From Streptomyces spinosus (GTDB taxonomy: Bacteria; Actinomycetota; Actinomycetes; Streptomycetales; Streptomycetaceae): 64,000 nt of DNA. Where the stretch lies: NCBI RefSeq assembly GCF_020400655.1, contig NZ_JAINRC010000012.1, forward strand, positions 278,377 to 342,376, given 5' to 3'. The notes beneath the pieces are model-generated. The model was not told where the DNA came from. It was given only the letters and a program-made list of their open reading frames with translations, and did no database searches. The translations under genes and the position numbers were made by a program. Positions within the stretch are counted from its first letter, which is position 1; each line of letters opens with the position of its first letter. This document shows, piece after piece, positions 8,475 through 15,988 of this stretch.

Positions 8475-8546
8475 TGGACGATACTGGGATTGAACCAGTG
8501 ACCTCTTCCGTGTCAGGGAAGCGCTCTCCCGCTGAGCTAATCGTCC
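8475..8546 (-). tRNA. tRNA-Val (GAC), copy 3
   Basis: 72 nt, identical to copy 1 throughout (acceptor GGACGAT/ATCGTCC, anticodon GAC, discriminator A). It is only 4 nt from the tRNA-Cys gene, so the array is presumably one precursor. Confidence 0.97.
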
Positions 8547-8550
8547 TTGG

Positions 8551-8621
8551 AGGTGGAGACGGGATTTGAACCCGTGTAGACGGCTTTGCAGGCCGTTGCC
8601 TCGCCTCTCGGCCACTCCACC
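8551..8621 (-). tRNA. tRNA-Cys (GCA)
   Basis: 71 nt. Acceptor GGTGGAG/CTCCACC, discriminator U as expected for Cys, anticodon stem ACGGC/GCCGT with loop CTGCAAA giving GCA, and T-arm GGGTTCAAATCCC. CCA not encoded. Confidence 0.96.
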
Positions 8622-8659
8622 AGGAGTGTAAGGGGATCGGGACGACCCCTTCTCCTTCG

Positions 8660-8732
8660 AGCGGACGACGAGGCTCGAACTCGCGACCTCAACCTTGGCA
8701 AGGTTGCGCTCTACCAACTGAGCTACGTCCGC
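8660..8732 (-). tRNA. tRNA-Gly (GCC)
   Basis: 73 nt. Acceptor GCGGACG/CGTCCGC, discriminator U, anticodon loop TTGCCAA giving GCC, T-arm GAGTTCGAGCCTC. It is the first gene of the minus-strand cluster as transcribed (Gly-Cys-Val-Val-Val). Confidence 0.96.
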
Positions 8733-8898
8733 CTGTCGTTTCGGTCCGCTTGCGCGTCCCGGCGACGTGTTGAACTCTAGCGGATTCCCGGGCCAGTACA
8801 AAAACGCGTTTGCGCAGCGTGCTGCGGTGCGTCCGGCGGACCCCGTGGTCAGGGCCCCCTCCGGGACATCCCGCGGCCGGCTCCCGGACACCCGCCCT

Positions 8899-8904
8899 AG
8901 ACTC
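8899..8904 (+). promoter_or_regulatory. -10 box of a leaderless promoter for pabB
   Basis: TAGACT, 6 nt before the GTG at 8911, which places the transcription start at or near the start codon. This supports that start. Confidence 0.55.
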
Positions 8905-8910
8905 GACCAC

Positions 8911-9966
8911 GTGCTCCACCACCCGTCCGGCCTCCCCCCGCTGGCCCGTTTCGGCGACCGCGTCGCCACCGGCCTCCTCGACGTCACCAGCGATCCGGCC
9001 GCCCTGGACTCCACCGGCTTCTGGGCCGTCTGCGCGGACTTCGAGGGCCGCCTGACCTGCGCGCGCTTCGCGGACGTACGCGAGGAGCCGGTGCCCGCGC
9101 CGGTGCCCGGCGGATGGCGGGGACCGCGGCCGGGGGACTGGACCTCCTCCCTGGACCGCGCCGCGTACACCGCGGCCGTCCACCGCATCCGCGAGCACAT
9201 CGCGGCCGGCGAGGTCTACCAGGCCAACCTCTGCCGCGTGCTCAGCGCGCCGGTCGGCCCCGCCGCCGACGTGGACGCCCTGACCGCGCTGCTGGCCCGC
9301 GGCAACCCTGCGCCGTACGCGGGAACGATCCGGCTGCCGGAGCACGGCGTGGAGATCGCCACCGCCTCGCCCGAGCTGTTCCTGCGCCGCGACGGCCGCA
9401 CGGTCGAGTCGGGACCGATCAAGGGCACCGGACGCACCGAGGCGGACCTGCTGGAGAAGGACTACGCCGAGAACGTGATGATCGTGGACCTGGTGCGCAA
9501 CGACATCGGCCGCGTCTGCGCGACCGGCAGCGTGACCGTCCCCGACCTGTGCGCCGTGGAGAAGCACCCGGGGCTCGTCCACCTCGTCTCGACCGTCCGC
9601 GGCGAGCTGCGGGCGGACGCCGGCTGGCCGGAGCTGCTGGCCGCGGCCTTCCCGCCCGGCTCGGTCACCGGCGCCCCCAAAGCGAGCGCCCTGACGATCA
9701 TCGAGGCGCTGGAGACGGCGCCGCGCGGCCCGTACTGCGGAGGCATCGGCTGGGTGGACGCCGACCGGGGCACCGCCGAGCTGGCCGTGGGCATCCGCAC
9801 CTTCTGGATCGACCGCGCCGCGGGCGCCCTGCGCTTCGGCACCGGAGCCGGCATCACCTGGGGGTCCGACCCGGAGGGGGAGTGGCGGGAGACCGAGCTG
9901 AAGGCGTCCCGGCTGCTCGCGGTAGCGTCGGGGGCGTACGACGAGACCGAGGGGGCGCTCCTGTGA
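8911..9966 (+). CDS. pabB: aminodeoxychorismate synthase component I (chorismate-binding)
   Basis: 351 residues from the GTG at 8911. The chorismate-binding signatures are clear: VESGPIKGTGRTEADLL, MIVDLVRNDIGRVC and PPGSVTGAPKASAL, which is the PabB/TrpE Mg-chorismate core. The N-terminal half is short compared with TrpE, and no glutaminase domain is attached, so the amidotransferase subunit (PabA) must be elsewhere. It should convert chorismate with ammonia to 4-amino-4-deoxychorismate, which the next gene cleaves to p-aminobenzoate for folate. Its TGA overlaps the GTG of pabC (GTGA), so the two are translationally coupled. Anthranilate synthase is less likely given the partner. Confidence 0.9.
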   Translation: MLHHPSGLPPLARFGDRVATGLLDVTSDPAALDSTGFWAVCADFEGRLTCARFADVREEPVPAPVPGGWRGPRPGDWTSSLDRAAYTAAVHRIREHIAAGEVYQANLCRVLSAPVGPAADVDALTALLARGNPAPYAGTIRLPEHGVEIATASPELFLRRDGRTVESGPIKGTGRTEADLLEKDYAENVMIVDLVRNDIGRVCATGSVTVPDLCAVEKHPGLVHLVSTVRGELRADAGWPELLAAAFPPGSVTGAPKASALTIIEALETAPRGPYCGGIGWVDADRGTAELAVGIRTFWIDRAAGALRFGTGAGITWGSDPEGEWRETELKASRLLAVASGAYDETEGALL

Positions 9967-10784
9967 GGATCTGGCTGGACGGCGAGCTGCGGGACCTGGA
10001 ATCCGCCAGGATCTCCGTCCTCGACCACGGACTGACCGTCGGCGACGGTGTCTTCGAGACCGTCAAGGCGGTCCACGGCGCGCCGTTCGCGCTCACCCGG
10101 CACCTGGACCGGCTGACCCGCTCGGCCCGCAGCCTCGGCCTGCCCGACCCCGACCACGACGAGGTGCGCCGTGCCTGCGCGGCCGTCCTGGAGGCGGACC
10201 CGGTGCCGCTGGGCCGGCTGCGGATCACCTACACCGGAGGCCACGGCCCGCTCGGCTCCGACCGCGGCGACCAGGGCCCGACCCTGGTGGTCGCCGTCGG
10301 CGGGACCAGCCGCCGCCCCGACTCCACGGCGGCGATCACCGTCCCGTGGACCCGCAACGAACGCGGCGCCCTCGCCGGCGTGAAGAGCACCTCGTACGCC
10401 GAGAACGTCGTCGCCCTGGCCCGCGCCCACCAACACGGCGCCTCCGAGGCGCTGTTCGGCAACACGGTCGGACAGCTGTGCGAGGGCACCGGGTCCAACG
10501 TCTTCGTCGTCCTGGACGGCGAGATCCACACCCCGCCGGTCACCTCGGGCTGTCTGTCCGGCATCACCCGGGCCCTGGTCGTCGAGTGGGTCGGCGCCAA
10601 GGAGACCGACCTGCCGCTGGACGTCCTCCGGCGCGCCGACGAGGTCTTCCTGACCTCCACGCTGCGGGACGTACAGGCCCTGCACCGGGTCGACGACCGT
10701 GAACTGCCCGGCACCGGCGGCCCGGTGACCGCCGAGGCCATGCGGATCTTCGACGAGCAGGCCGGGCGGGACCTGGATCCCTGA
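9963..10784 (+). CDS. pabC: aminotransferase class IV, probable 4-amino-4-deoxychorismate lyase
   Basis: 273 residues. PLP fold-type IV protein: the start RIWLDGELRDLESARISVLDHGLTVGDGVFE is typical of the PabC/IlvE/DAAT group, with the catalytic Lys in GVKSTSYAENV and the PLP phosphate contacts in EGTGSNVFVV and GITRALV. It should eliminate pyruvate from aminodeoxychorismate to give p-aminobenzoate. The function is inferred from its overlap with pabB; D-amino-acid or branched-chain aminotransferase activity is the alternative. Confidence 0.88.
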   Translation: MRIWLDGELRDLESARISVLDHGLTVGDGVFETVKAVHGAPFALTRHLDRLTRSARSLGLPDPDHDEVRRACAAVLEADPVPLGRLRITYTGGHGPLGSDRGDQGPTLVVAVGGTSRRPDSTAAITVPWTRNERGALAGVKSTSYAENVVALARAHQHGASEALFGNTVGQLCEGTGSNVFVVLDGEIHTPPVTSGCLSGITRALVVEWVGAKETDLPLDVLRRADEVFLTSTLRDVQALHRVDDRELPGTGGPVTAEAMRIFDEQAGRDLDP

Positions 10785-10820
10785 GCCGGAAAACGGGCTG
10801 ACGCGAGCGGTCGTCCCGGG

Positions 10821-10826
10821 TAGAAC
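10821..10826 (+). promoter_or_regulatory. -10 box of a leaderless promoter for the GNAT gene
   Basis: TAGAAC with its 3' end 7 nt before the ATG at 10834. The spacing favours that ATG over the GTG at 10831. Confidence 0.45.
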
Positions 10827-10833
10827 ACCTGTG

Positions 10834-11658
10834 ATGACCACGACCCTGCGGCCGGCCGGGCCGCTCCAGCAGCACCCCGACGGATCCCGTTCCCGCCGTT
10901 ACGCGGTGTGCGTGAACAGCCGTCCCGTCGGGGAGATCCACCTCGGCACCTCGCCGTCCCTCGGCGCGTCGGTGGCCCGCGTCGTCGACCTGCGGATCGC
11001 CGAGCCCGACCGGCGGCGCGGCCGGGGCACCGTGGCGGCGCTCGCCGCGGAGGAGGTGGCCCGGGGCTGGGGCTGCGCACAGATGGAGGCGGTGGTGCCC
11101 GCGACGGCGGACGCCGCGCTGCGCCTGTTCGGTGCCCTCGGCTACACGGTGCGCAACCGCGGCATGGAGAAACGACTCGGCGCCACCCCGCCCGCGCTGC
11201 CGCCGGGCAGCCACGCGCGCCCCATGACCGAGGCCGAGTTCGCCGCCTGGCAGGAGGCGGAGGGCGAGCGGTACGCACGCGGGTGGATCGGGCGGGGCGT
11301 CCCCGAGGCCGCGGCCCGGGCCAAGGCCCGCGACGACCACGCGCGGCTGCTGCCGCACGGGCTCGCGACCGAGGGCGTGCTCTTCAGCGTGCTGGAGCAC
11401 GAGGGCACCCGGGTGGGCACCCTCTGGCTGGCCCTGGAGGACGCCAAGGCGTTCGTGTTCGACGTGGAGACCTTCGCCGCCCACCGGGGGCGGGGACACG
11501 GCCGTACGCTCATGCTGCTGGCGGAACGCCAGGCGATCGAGGCCGGCCGGACGGTCCTCGGCCTGAACGTGTTCGCGGGCAACACCCCGGCCGAGCGGCT
11601 GTACGCGTCACTCGGCTACGAGACGGTGACCCATTCCCTGAGCAAGCCCCTGCTGTAG
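10834..11658 (+). CDS. tandem-domain GNAT N-acetyltransferase
   Basis: 274 residues containing two GNAT folds. The first (about 20-115) has RIAEPDRRRGRGTVAALAAEE, the second (about 130-274) has FAAHRGRGHGRTLMLLAERQ and GLNVFAGNTPAERLYASLGY. Both keep the R/Q-x-x-G-x-G/A acetyl-CoA pyrophosphate loop, although one half of such duplicated proteins is often inactive. The acceptor (protein, amine or antibiotic) is unknown. The ATG at 10834 is preferred because of the leaderless promoter; a GTG lies one codon earlier. A 20-bp direct repeat spans its stop codon. Confidence 0.85.
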   Translation: MTTTLRPAGPLQQHPDGSRSRRYAVCVNSRPVGEIHLGTSPSLGASVARVVDLRIAEPDRRRGRGTVAALAAEEVARGWGCAQMEAVVPATADAALRLFGALGYTVRNRGMEKRLGATPPALPPGSHARPMTEAEFAAWQEAEGERYARGWIGRGVPEAAARAKARDDHARLLPHGLATEGVLFSVLEHEGTRVGTLWLALEDAKAFVFDVETFAAHRGRGHGRTLMLLAERQAIEAGRTVLGLNVFAGNTPAERLYASLGYETVTHSLSKPLL

Positions 11659-11691
11659 GACCGCGGAGCGCGCCCCTGCCGTAGGACCGCG
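11646..11691. repeat. 20-bp imperfect tandem repeat spanning the GNAT stop codon
   Basis: Copies at 11646-11665 and 11672-11691 differ at one base (period 26). Each copy contains the CCCCTGC(T/C)GTAG that ends the gene, so the end of the reading frame, stop codon included, is duplicated. Confidence 0.85.
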
Positions 11692-11704
11692 CGGGCCGGC
11701 CGTG

Positions 11705-11749
11705 CCGCGCGGCCTGGGGCGACGGCTCGCACGCCGCCAGGCCCCGCGG
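11705..11749. terminator. possible bidirectional terminator between the GNAT and DsbA-like genes
   Basis: Inverted repeat with arms 11705-11717 and 11737-11749 (one mismatch) and a 19-nt loop, between convergent genes. Confidence 0.45.
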
Positions 11750-11779
11750 AGCCGTCCCGCGCCCCCGCCCGCCCCCGGG

Positions 11780-12304
11780 TCAGACCTCCCGGTCGGCCAG
11801 CAGCCGGTCCGCGATCTCCTCGATGCGCCCGCGCAGGCCCTCCTGGCTCTTGCCGCCGTCGAGGCGCTCGCCGCCGATGACGTACGTGGGGGTGCCGGTC
11901 ACGCCGATCGCCTTGCCCTCGGCCTGGTCGGCGTCGACGGCCAGGATGTGCCGCCCGTCGATCAACGCGGTGTCGAACTCCTCGGCGTCCAGGCCGAGTT
12001 CCCGGGCCACCTCGATCAGGAGGGGTTCTCCCTGACGGTCCAGCTCCGCCACCCGCTCCAGCACGGCCTCCACGTACGGCCAGCCCTTGCCCTGCTCCAG
12101 CGCCTCCTCGGCGGCCTGGGCGGCGGCGAAGGCGTGCTTGTGCTTCTCCAGCGGGAAGTGCCGCAGCCGCAGCTCGAGCCGGTCGCCGTAGCGGGCGCGC
12201 AGGGCGCGGACGTCGTCCAGGGCGGTGCGGCAGTCGGGGCACTGCAGTTCGCACCAGACGTCGAGGACGAGGGCTTCGGTGCGTGCGGGGGTGGAGTCGC
12301 TCAT
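11780..12304 (-). CDS. DsbA-family thioredoxin-fold oxidoreductase
   Basis: 174 residues from the ATG at 12304. Thioredoxin-fold start VLDVWCELQCPDC with the active-site pair C-P-D-C, a helical insertion with KHKHAFAAAQAAEEAL as in DsbA/FrnE-type proteins, and the cis-Pro region TGTPTYVIGG near the end. No signal peptide is seen, so it should act in the cytoplasm, unlike classical DsbA. FrnE-like disulfide isomerase or a glutathione-transferase-kappa-like activity is possible; the substrate is unknown. It is convergent with the GNAT gene. Confidence 0.85.
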   Translation of the reverse strand: MSDSTPARTEALVLDVWCELQCPDCRTALDDVRALRARYGDRLELRLRHFPLEKHKHAFAAAQAAEEALEQGKGWPYVEAVLERVAELDRQGEPLLIEVARELGLDAEEFDTALIDGRHILAVDADQAEGKAIGVTGTPTYVIGGERLDGGKSQEGLRGRIEEIADRLLADREV

Positions 12305-12513
12305 GCCTCCAGTCTTCCAGGCCGGGACCGGGCGGCCCAATCGGGACCTGGGCCGGTCGGTGGGGCGGGGACCGGCGCTCCGGGCGTCGGGCCTGCACCG
12401 GCACTCCAGTAGGAGGCGACCCGGAGATGTCCCTGATGTCTGGCCGGGGCATGGCATCGCGGGGACCGGGCGGTGCACGATGGAGGCGACGGACGAGCCC
12501 GCCAGGAGGACGG

Positions 12514-12966
12514 ATGATTGCCGAGACAGTCTGCTCCGCCGTGTCGGCGGCGGGCCTGGGTATCGCGGTGGTCACGGCCTACCGCAAGCGTTTCCTGGCG
12601 GCGGCCCGCCTCGCGGCCTACTCGCTGGTGCCGGTCGGCCTGGTCATGACCGGCGTCGTCGGCTGGCTCGCCGACACCGCCCTGAGCCCCACCGCCTGGG
12701 CGGGCTTCGGGGTGCTGGGCGCGGCCTGGCTGCTGTTCGCCGGTACGCGTGCCGTGGAGCGACGGCGCGGAGGCGGCGGACGCGAGACGACCGGGCGGGC
12801 CGAGCGGGACGCGGTGGCGCCGGCGGCCCCGGCGCCGCCCCTCGGCGGGGCATCCCGGCCCGCGGGCCGCCCCGCGGCCGGCCCCCGGGCCGGCGCGCCC
12901 CGGACCGCCGACTCGGGCGAGGACTTCAGCGACATCGAGGCCATCTTGAAGAAGCACGGCATATGA
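12514..12966 (+). CDS. membrane protein with two hydrophobic helices and a cytosolic tail
   Basis: 150 residues; ATG at 12514 with a near-perfect AGGAGG (12504-12509). Two or three hydrophobic segments (residues 5-20, 30-55 and about 60-78) precede a polar, Ala/Pro/Arg/Gly-rich tail that ends in the conserved-looking DSGEDFSDIEAILKKHGI. That acidic/basic C-terminal motif suggests a helix that contacts a partner. I do not recognise a characterised family. A 14-bp palindrome follows directly after the stop codon. Confidence 0.8.
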   Translation: MIAETVCSAVSAAGLGIAVVTAYRKRFLAAARLAAYSLVPVGLVMTGVVGWLADTALSPTAWAGFGVLGAAWLLFAGTRAVERRRGGGGRETTGRAERDAVAPAAPAPPLGGASRPAGRPAAGPRAGAPRTADSGEDFSDIEAILKKHGI

Positions 12967-12980
12967 CAGTCACATGACTG
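12967..12980. repeat. palindrome directly after a stop codon
   Basis: CAGTCA-CA-TGACTG, a perfect inverted repeat starting at the base after the TGA of the preceding gene and about 140 bp before the next small gene. It is too short for a terminator and could be an operator. Confidence 0.45.
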
Positions 12981-13120
12981 GCTGAAACGACACAGAGGGT
13001 CCCCGGACGGCCGGAATCGTTCACGAGCCGGACGAACCTCGCGGTATTCGGTGAAGTCCCGCAAGATCCGTGAGCGTTGATCGCGTACGGCCCCTCGGGT
13101 GCGCCATCATCGGCCGCGAG

Positions 13121-13273
13121 ATGCTGGACACGCAACAGAGCGAGGCCGCGCCGCAGAAGGACGAGCCGCGCGGATGCCTCTTCGCCCTTTCCCAGCCACC
13201 GCTGATGATCTTCCTTGCGGTGATCGGGTGTCTGCTGCTCATGGCTGCGCTGCACGACCTGCTGCTGCTGTGA
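13121..13273 (+). CDS. small membrane protein (50 aa)
   Basis: ATG at 13121 gives 50 residues: a polar acidic/basic first half (LDTQQSEAAPQKDEPRG) and one strongly hydrophobic helix (LMIFLAVIGCLLLMAALHDLLLL) reaching the C-terminus, like a tail-anchored protein. A GTG at 13070 in the same frame would add 17 residues, but there is no clear RBS for either. Third positions are GC-rich. No family is recognised. It is likely translated, given the clean amphipathic-to-hydrophobic layout. Confidence 0.6.
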   Translation: MLDTQQSEAAPQKDEPRGCLFALSQPPLMIFLAVIGCLLLMAALHDLLLL

Positions 13274-13356
13274 GCCGTACACGTCCGTCCCGGCGCCACC
13301 CGCCGGGACCGACGTCGCACCGGGGTGGGCGGAGGACACCTCGGCCCGCCGCCTCC

Positions 13357-13917
13357 TCAGCCGGCCGCCTCCTTGCGCCGGGCCCGGTAGGCGGCGACGT
13401 GCAGCCGGTTGCCGCAGGTGCGGCTGTCGCAGTAGCGGCGCGAGCGGTTGCGGGACAGATCCACGAAGGCGCGCCGGCAGTCCGGGGCCTCACAGCGCCG
13501 CAGCCGTTCCTGCTCGCCCGCCACCACGAAGAAGGCGAGCGCCATTCCGCAGTCCGCGGCGAGATGGTCGGCCACGGAGGCGCCCGGTGCGAAGTAGTGC
13601 ACGTGCCAGTCGTAGCCGTCATGGTCGGTCAGCCGGGGCGTGGTGCCCGCGGCGGCGACCAGTTCGTTGATCATCATGGCGGCGGACCGGGCGTCCGGGG
13701 CCGCGAAGATCGCCGCGAACCGCGCCCGGACCCGGCGCACCGCCGAGAGGTCGAACTCCGAGAGCACGCCGACGTCGCTCATCTTGTGGCCCCGTACGAA
13801 ATCCGCGAGAGCCGGGACATCGGGCAGTCCGTCCGCCGCCGCGTCATCCTCCGGCGCGGTGTTCACCAGATCCACCACGGTGTCGAGGGCGCACCGGGTG
13901 TCGTGGGTGATCAGCAC
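13357..13917 (-). CDS. CGNR zinc-finger protein (ABATE-type N-terminus)
   Basis: 186 residues from the GTG at 13917, with AGGGAG about 6 nt upstream; an upstream ATG at 13995 lacks an RBS. The N-terminal stress-sensor-like domain (ABATE, about 5-130) is followed by the CGNR zinc finger: C-x4-C (CEAPDC), then RRYCDSRTCGNR near the C-terminus, with the name-giving CGNR. These proteins are thought to be transcription regulators that bind DNA through the finger; targets are unknown. Same strand as ssgB but separated by about 316 bp. Confidence 0.88.
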   Translation of the reverse strand: MLITHDTRCALDTVVDLVNTAPEDDAAADGLPDVPALADFVRGHKMSDVGVLSEFDLSAVRRVRARFAAIFAAPDARSAAMMINELVAAAGTTPRLTDHDGYDWHVHYFAPGASVADHLAADCGMALAFFVVAGEQERLRRCEAPDCRRAFVDLSRNRSRRYCDSRTCGNRLHVAAYRARRKEAAG

Positions 13918-14233
13918 GTTTCGCTCCCTGGCCTGGGGGTCGGGCGGACGCCCGCCGATGCTGGCCGATGGTAGCGACAACCGCGCCCACCGCACCCGTG
14001 TGTGCCGGACCTCTCGCCTGCCGGTAGACGCCGCCGGCCGCCCGGGGGTTCCCGGGCGGGGCCGTCCGCACGCAGCGCACCCGGACGCACACGCAGGGCA
14101 GCCGGACGCGTACGGCCCGACGCCGCCTCCGCAGCACTCACGGTGACGGCGCCTGCCTGTGCCGTATGCGGTTGTCTTGGCCCGAGCCGTCTCCCCGAGT
14201 GGACGGCGCCGGGCTGCTCGGAAGGGCCGCGGC
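13918..14233. other. 316-bp gap between the CGNR gene and ssgB
   Basis: Holds a perfect 9-bp hairpin (arms 14038-14046 and 14051-14059, loop GGTT) that could end the ssgB transcript. No further coding frame is convincing. Confidence 0.5.
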
Positions 14234-14647
14234 CTAGCTCTCCGCCAGGATGTGCGAAAGCTCCTGATCCAGGTCGAAGTGCCGGTGTTCCGTGCCGGGC
14301 GGCACGGCGGCGTCGGTTCGCTTCAGGAAGGACTCCAGGGCCCGCGCCGGGGCCTCGAGCAGCGCCTCTCCCTCCGGGGAGCTGAGGGCGATGCACACGA
14401 CGCCCTGACCATGACTGCGGGATGGCCAGACGCGGACGTCGCCGGTGCCGGTGGGCCGGTGAAGCCCCTCGGCGAGGAGGTCGCGGGCGAACACCCACTC
14501 GACGGTCTCCTCGGCTCCGGTGTGGAAGGTGGCGTGCACGGCGTAGGGGTCGGCCGTGTCGTACCGCAGGCCTGCGGGGACAGGCAGGGAGGACTCGCTC
14601 GACACAACGAGGCGCAGGTGCAGCTCGCAGCTGACCGTGGTGTTCAT
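14234..14647 (-). CDS. ssgB: sporulation and cell-division protein SsgB
   Basis: 137 residues, the same length as I recall for S. coelicolor SsgB and nearly identical to it (starts MNTTVSCELHLRLVVSSESS, ends FDLDQELSHILAES). SsgB is the archetypal SsgA-like protein: it localises to future septum sites in aerial hyphae and recruits FtsZ, and is needed for sporulation-specific division. The start is the ATG at 14647; the RBS is poor (AAAGG about 13 nt upstream). An 11-bp palindrome (CCCTC-T-GAGGG, 14733-14743) lies about 90 bp upstream, between it and the divergent membrane-protein gene. This gene identifies the organism as a sporulating streptomycete or close relative. Confidence 0.97.
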   Translation of the reverse strand: MNTTVSCELHLRLVVSSESSLPVPAGLRYDTADPYAVHATFHTGAEETVEWVFARDLLAEGLHRPTGTGDVRVWPSRSHGQGVVCIALSSPEGEALLEAPARALESFLKRTDAAVPPGTEHRHFDLDQELSHILAES

Positions 14648-14824
14648 AAGCGCCAGGGCCTTTCGCTCAGTGTGCGCTCGGGGATTCGCACGTCGGCGAA
14701 ATCGACATGCCACCTACGGTGCCGTTGTAAACCCCTCTGAGGGTTTTGCGTGTGTTTACGTAACTCTTCCGGCCGAGAACTCGTGCCAGACCTACGACCA
14801 TTCCGGTGACTGGATTCACTCGGG

Positions 14825-14830
14825 TAGGGT
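14825..14830 (+). promoter_or_regulatory. -10 box of a leaderless promoter for the PGPGW gene
   Basis: TAGGGT, 8 nt before the ATG at 14839; no RBS is present, so leaderless translation is likely. Confidence 0.5.
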
Positions 14831-14838
14831 TTGTCTGT

Positions 14839-15315
14839 ATGAATACGGGGAGTGACGATCCGGGCGAGGTCGCCGTGGCAGCGGACGAAGCGAGGGCGGA
14901 CCGGCCCGAGACCGGCCAGGAGGCCGGGCACGAGGGCGAGCGCGGGCTCGGCTCACGGGCGCCGGAGTTCGTGAAGGCCCGCCGGGTCCTGCACCTGAGC
15001 TGGCAGGTCGGGGTCTTCGTGGTCGGCCTCGCGGTGGTCGGCGCGGGGATCGTCATGCTGCCGCTGCCCGGGCCCGGCTGGGTGGTGATCTTCGGGGGCA
15101 TGGCCATCTGGGCGACCGAGTTCGTCTGGGCCCAGCTCGTGCTCCGCTGGACCAAACGCAAGGTCACCGAGGCGGCCCACCGGGCCCTCGACCCCAGGGT
15201 GCGCCGCCGCAACATCACCCTCACCGTGGTCGGGCTGGTGATCATCGGCGTGCTCGCCGGGATCTACTTGTGGAAATTCGGCCTCGTCATGCCGTGGAAG
15301 ATCAAGGACCAGTGA
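14839..15315 (+). CDS. PGPGW-family (TIGR02611-like) membrane protein
   Basis: 158 residues from the ATG at 14839. After a polar N-terminus of about 55 residues come two adjacent membrane segments around the signature MLPLPGPGWVVIFGGMAI (residues about 75-92), a basic cytoplasmic loop RWTKRKVTEAAHRALDPRVRRRN, and a third segment (LTVVGLVIIGVLAGIYLW). The PGPGW motif defines the family, whose biochemical role is not known. It is divergent from ssgB with 191 bp between them, so the two may share control, but nothing in the sequence proves it. Confidence 0.87.
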   Translation: MNTGSDDPGEVAVAADEARADRPETGQEAGHEGERGLGSRAPEFVKARRVLHLSWQVGVFVVGLAVVGAGIVMLPLPGPGWVVIFGGMAIWATEFVWAQLVLRWTKRKVTEAAHRALDPRVRRRNITLTVVGLVIIGVLAGIYLWKFGLVMPWKIKDQ

Positions 15316-15400
15316 CGCGGCCCCCGGGGCCGGAGCCCCTGCGCCGCCCGACGCCGGTCGGAAGCACCGCCTGACATGGGGTAATGTTCTCCCTGTGCCC

Positions 15401-15472
15401 GGGCGATTAGCTCAGTGGGAGAGCGCTTCGTTCACACCGAAGAGGTCACTGGTTCGAACCCAGTATCGCCCA
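15401..15472 (+). tRNA. tRNA-Val (CAC), copy 1
   Basis: 72 nt. Acceptor GGGCGAT/ATCGCCC, discriminator A, anticodon loop TTCACAC giving CAC (reads GUG), T-arm GGTTCGAACCC. Identical to the copy at 18122-18193. Confidence 0.97.
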
Positions 15473-15478
15473 CCCGGA

Positions 15479-15515
15479 CCGACGGCCCACCTGCGACCAG
15501 CAGGTGGGCCGTCGG
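15479..15515 (+). terminator. terminator after tRNA-Val(CAC) copy 1
   Basis: Perfect 15-bp inverted repeat (15479-15493 and 15501-15515) with a 7-nt loop, 6 nt after the tRNA. Confidence 0.85.
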
Positions 15516-15825
15516 CGTAGGGGCACCCCGTCCTGCCGGTGGCGGCTACGAGGGACCGGGACCTCCGGCACTCCCGCACCGGCGCGTTTTGCGGAAACGG
15601 CAACAACGCTCGTACCCGCGGGGCCGCGTACCGGATCATGGCGACGCGGGGCCGGCCGGGCAGCCCGAGCGCCGGCCGTCGGACCTCGGCCGCGCGCGGG
15701 CACGACGGGCCGCCCGCACCCGGGGACCAGGCCAACCGGCGCGGATCCGCCACCGACCACACGTCCCGATGATCGTTCCCGTCACCCGGCCGCGCGGCGC
15801 CCGACGGCATCCTCGGCTCCGCCAC

Positions 15826-15881
15826 CTGAAGCCTCGCTGGTCGGCCCGGCCGTCTGAAGCCTCGCTGGTCGGCCCGGCCGT
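15826..15881. repeat. 28-bp perfect tandem duplication
   Basis: Bases 15826-15853 are repeated exactly at 15854-15881, inside the non-coding gap between tRNA-Val and the hydrolase gene (15473-15988), which otherwise holds only the tRNA terminator. Confidence 0.95.
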
Positions 15882-15988
15882 CGCGGAACGGCCGTCCTGC
15901 CCAGCGCTCACGGACCCGCCCGGCCCCCCGCCGACGCACGGCACCGCAGCCCCGGCCGGCGTAGGCACACCACCATTCAGGAGGTCCC

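Noticed and set aside
8262..8732. CRISPR-like repeated units
   Set aside because: The repeats are tRNA genes with full cloverleaf folds.
14712..14732. Sigma-H type promoter (GTTT...GGTA) for ssgB
   Set aside because: The only matching elements on the minus strand are about 9 bp apart, too close for a functional -35/-10 pair.
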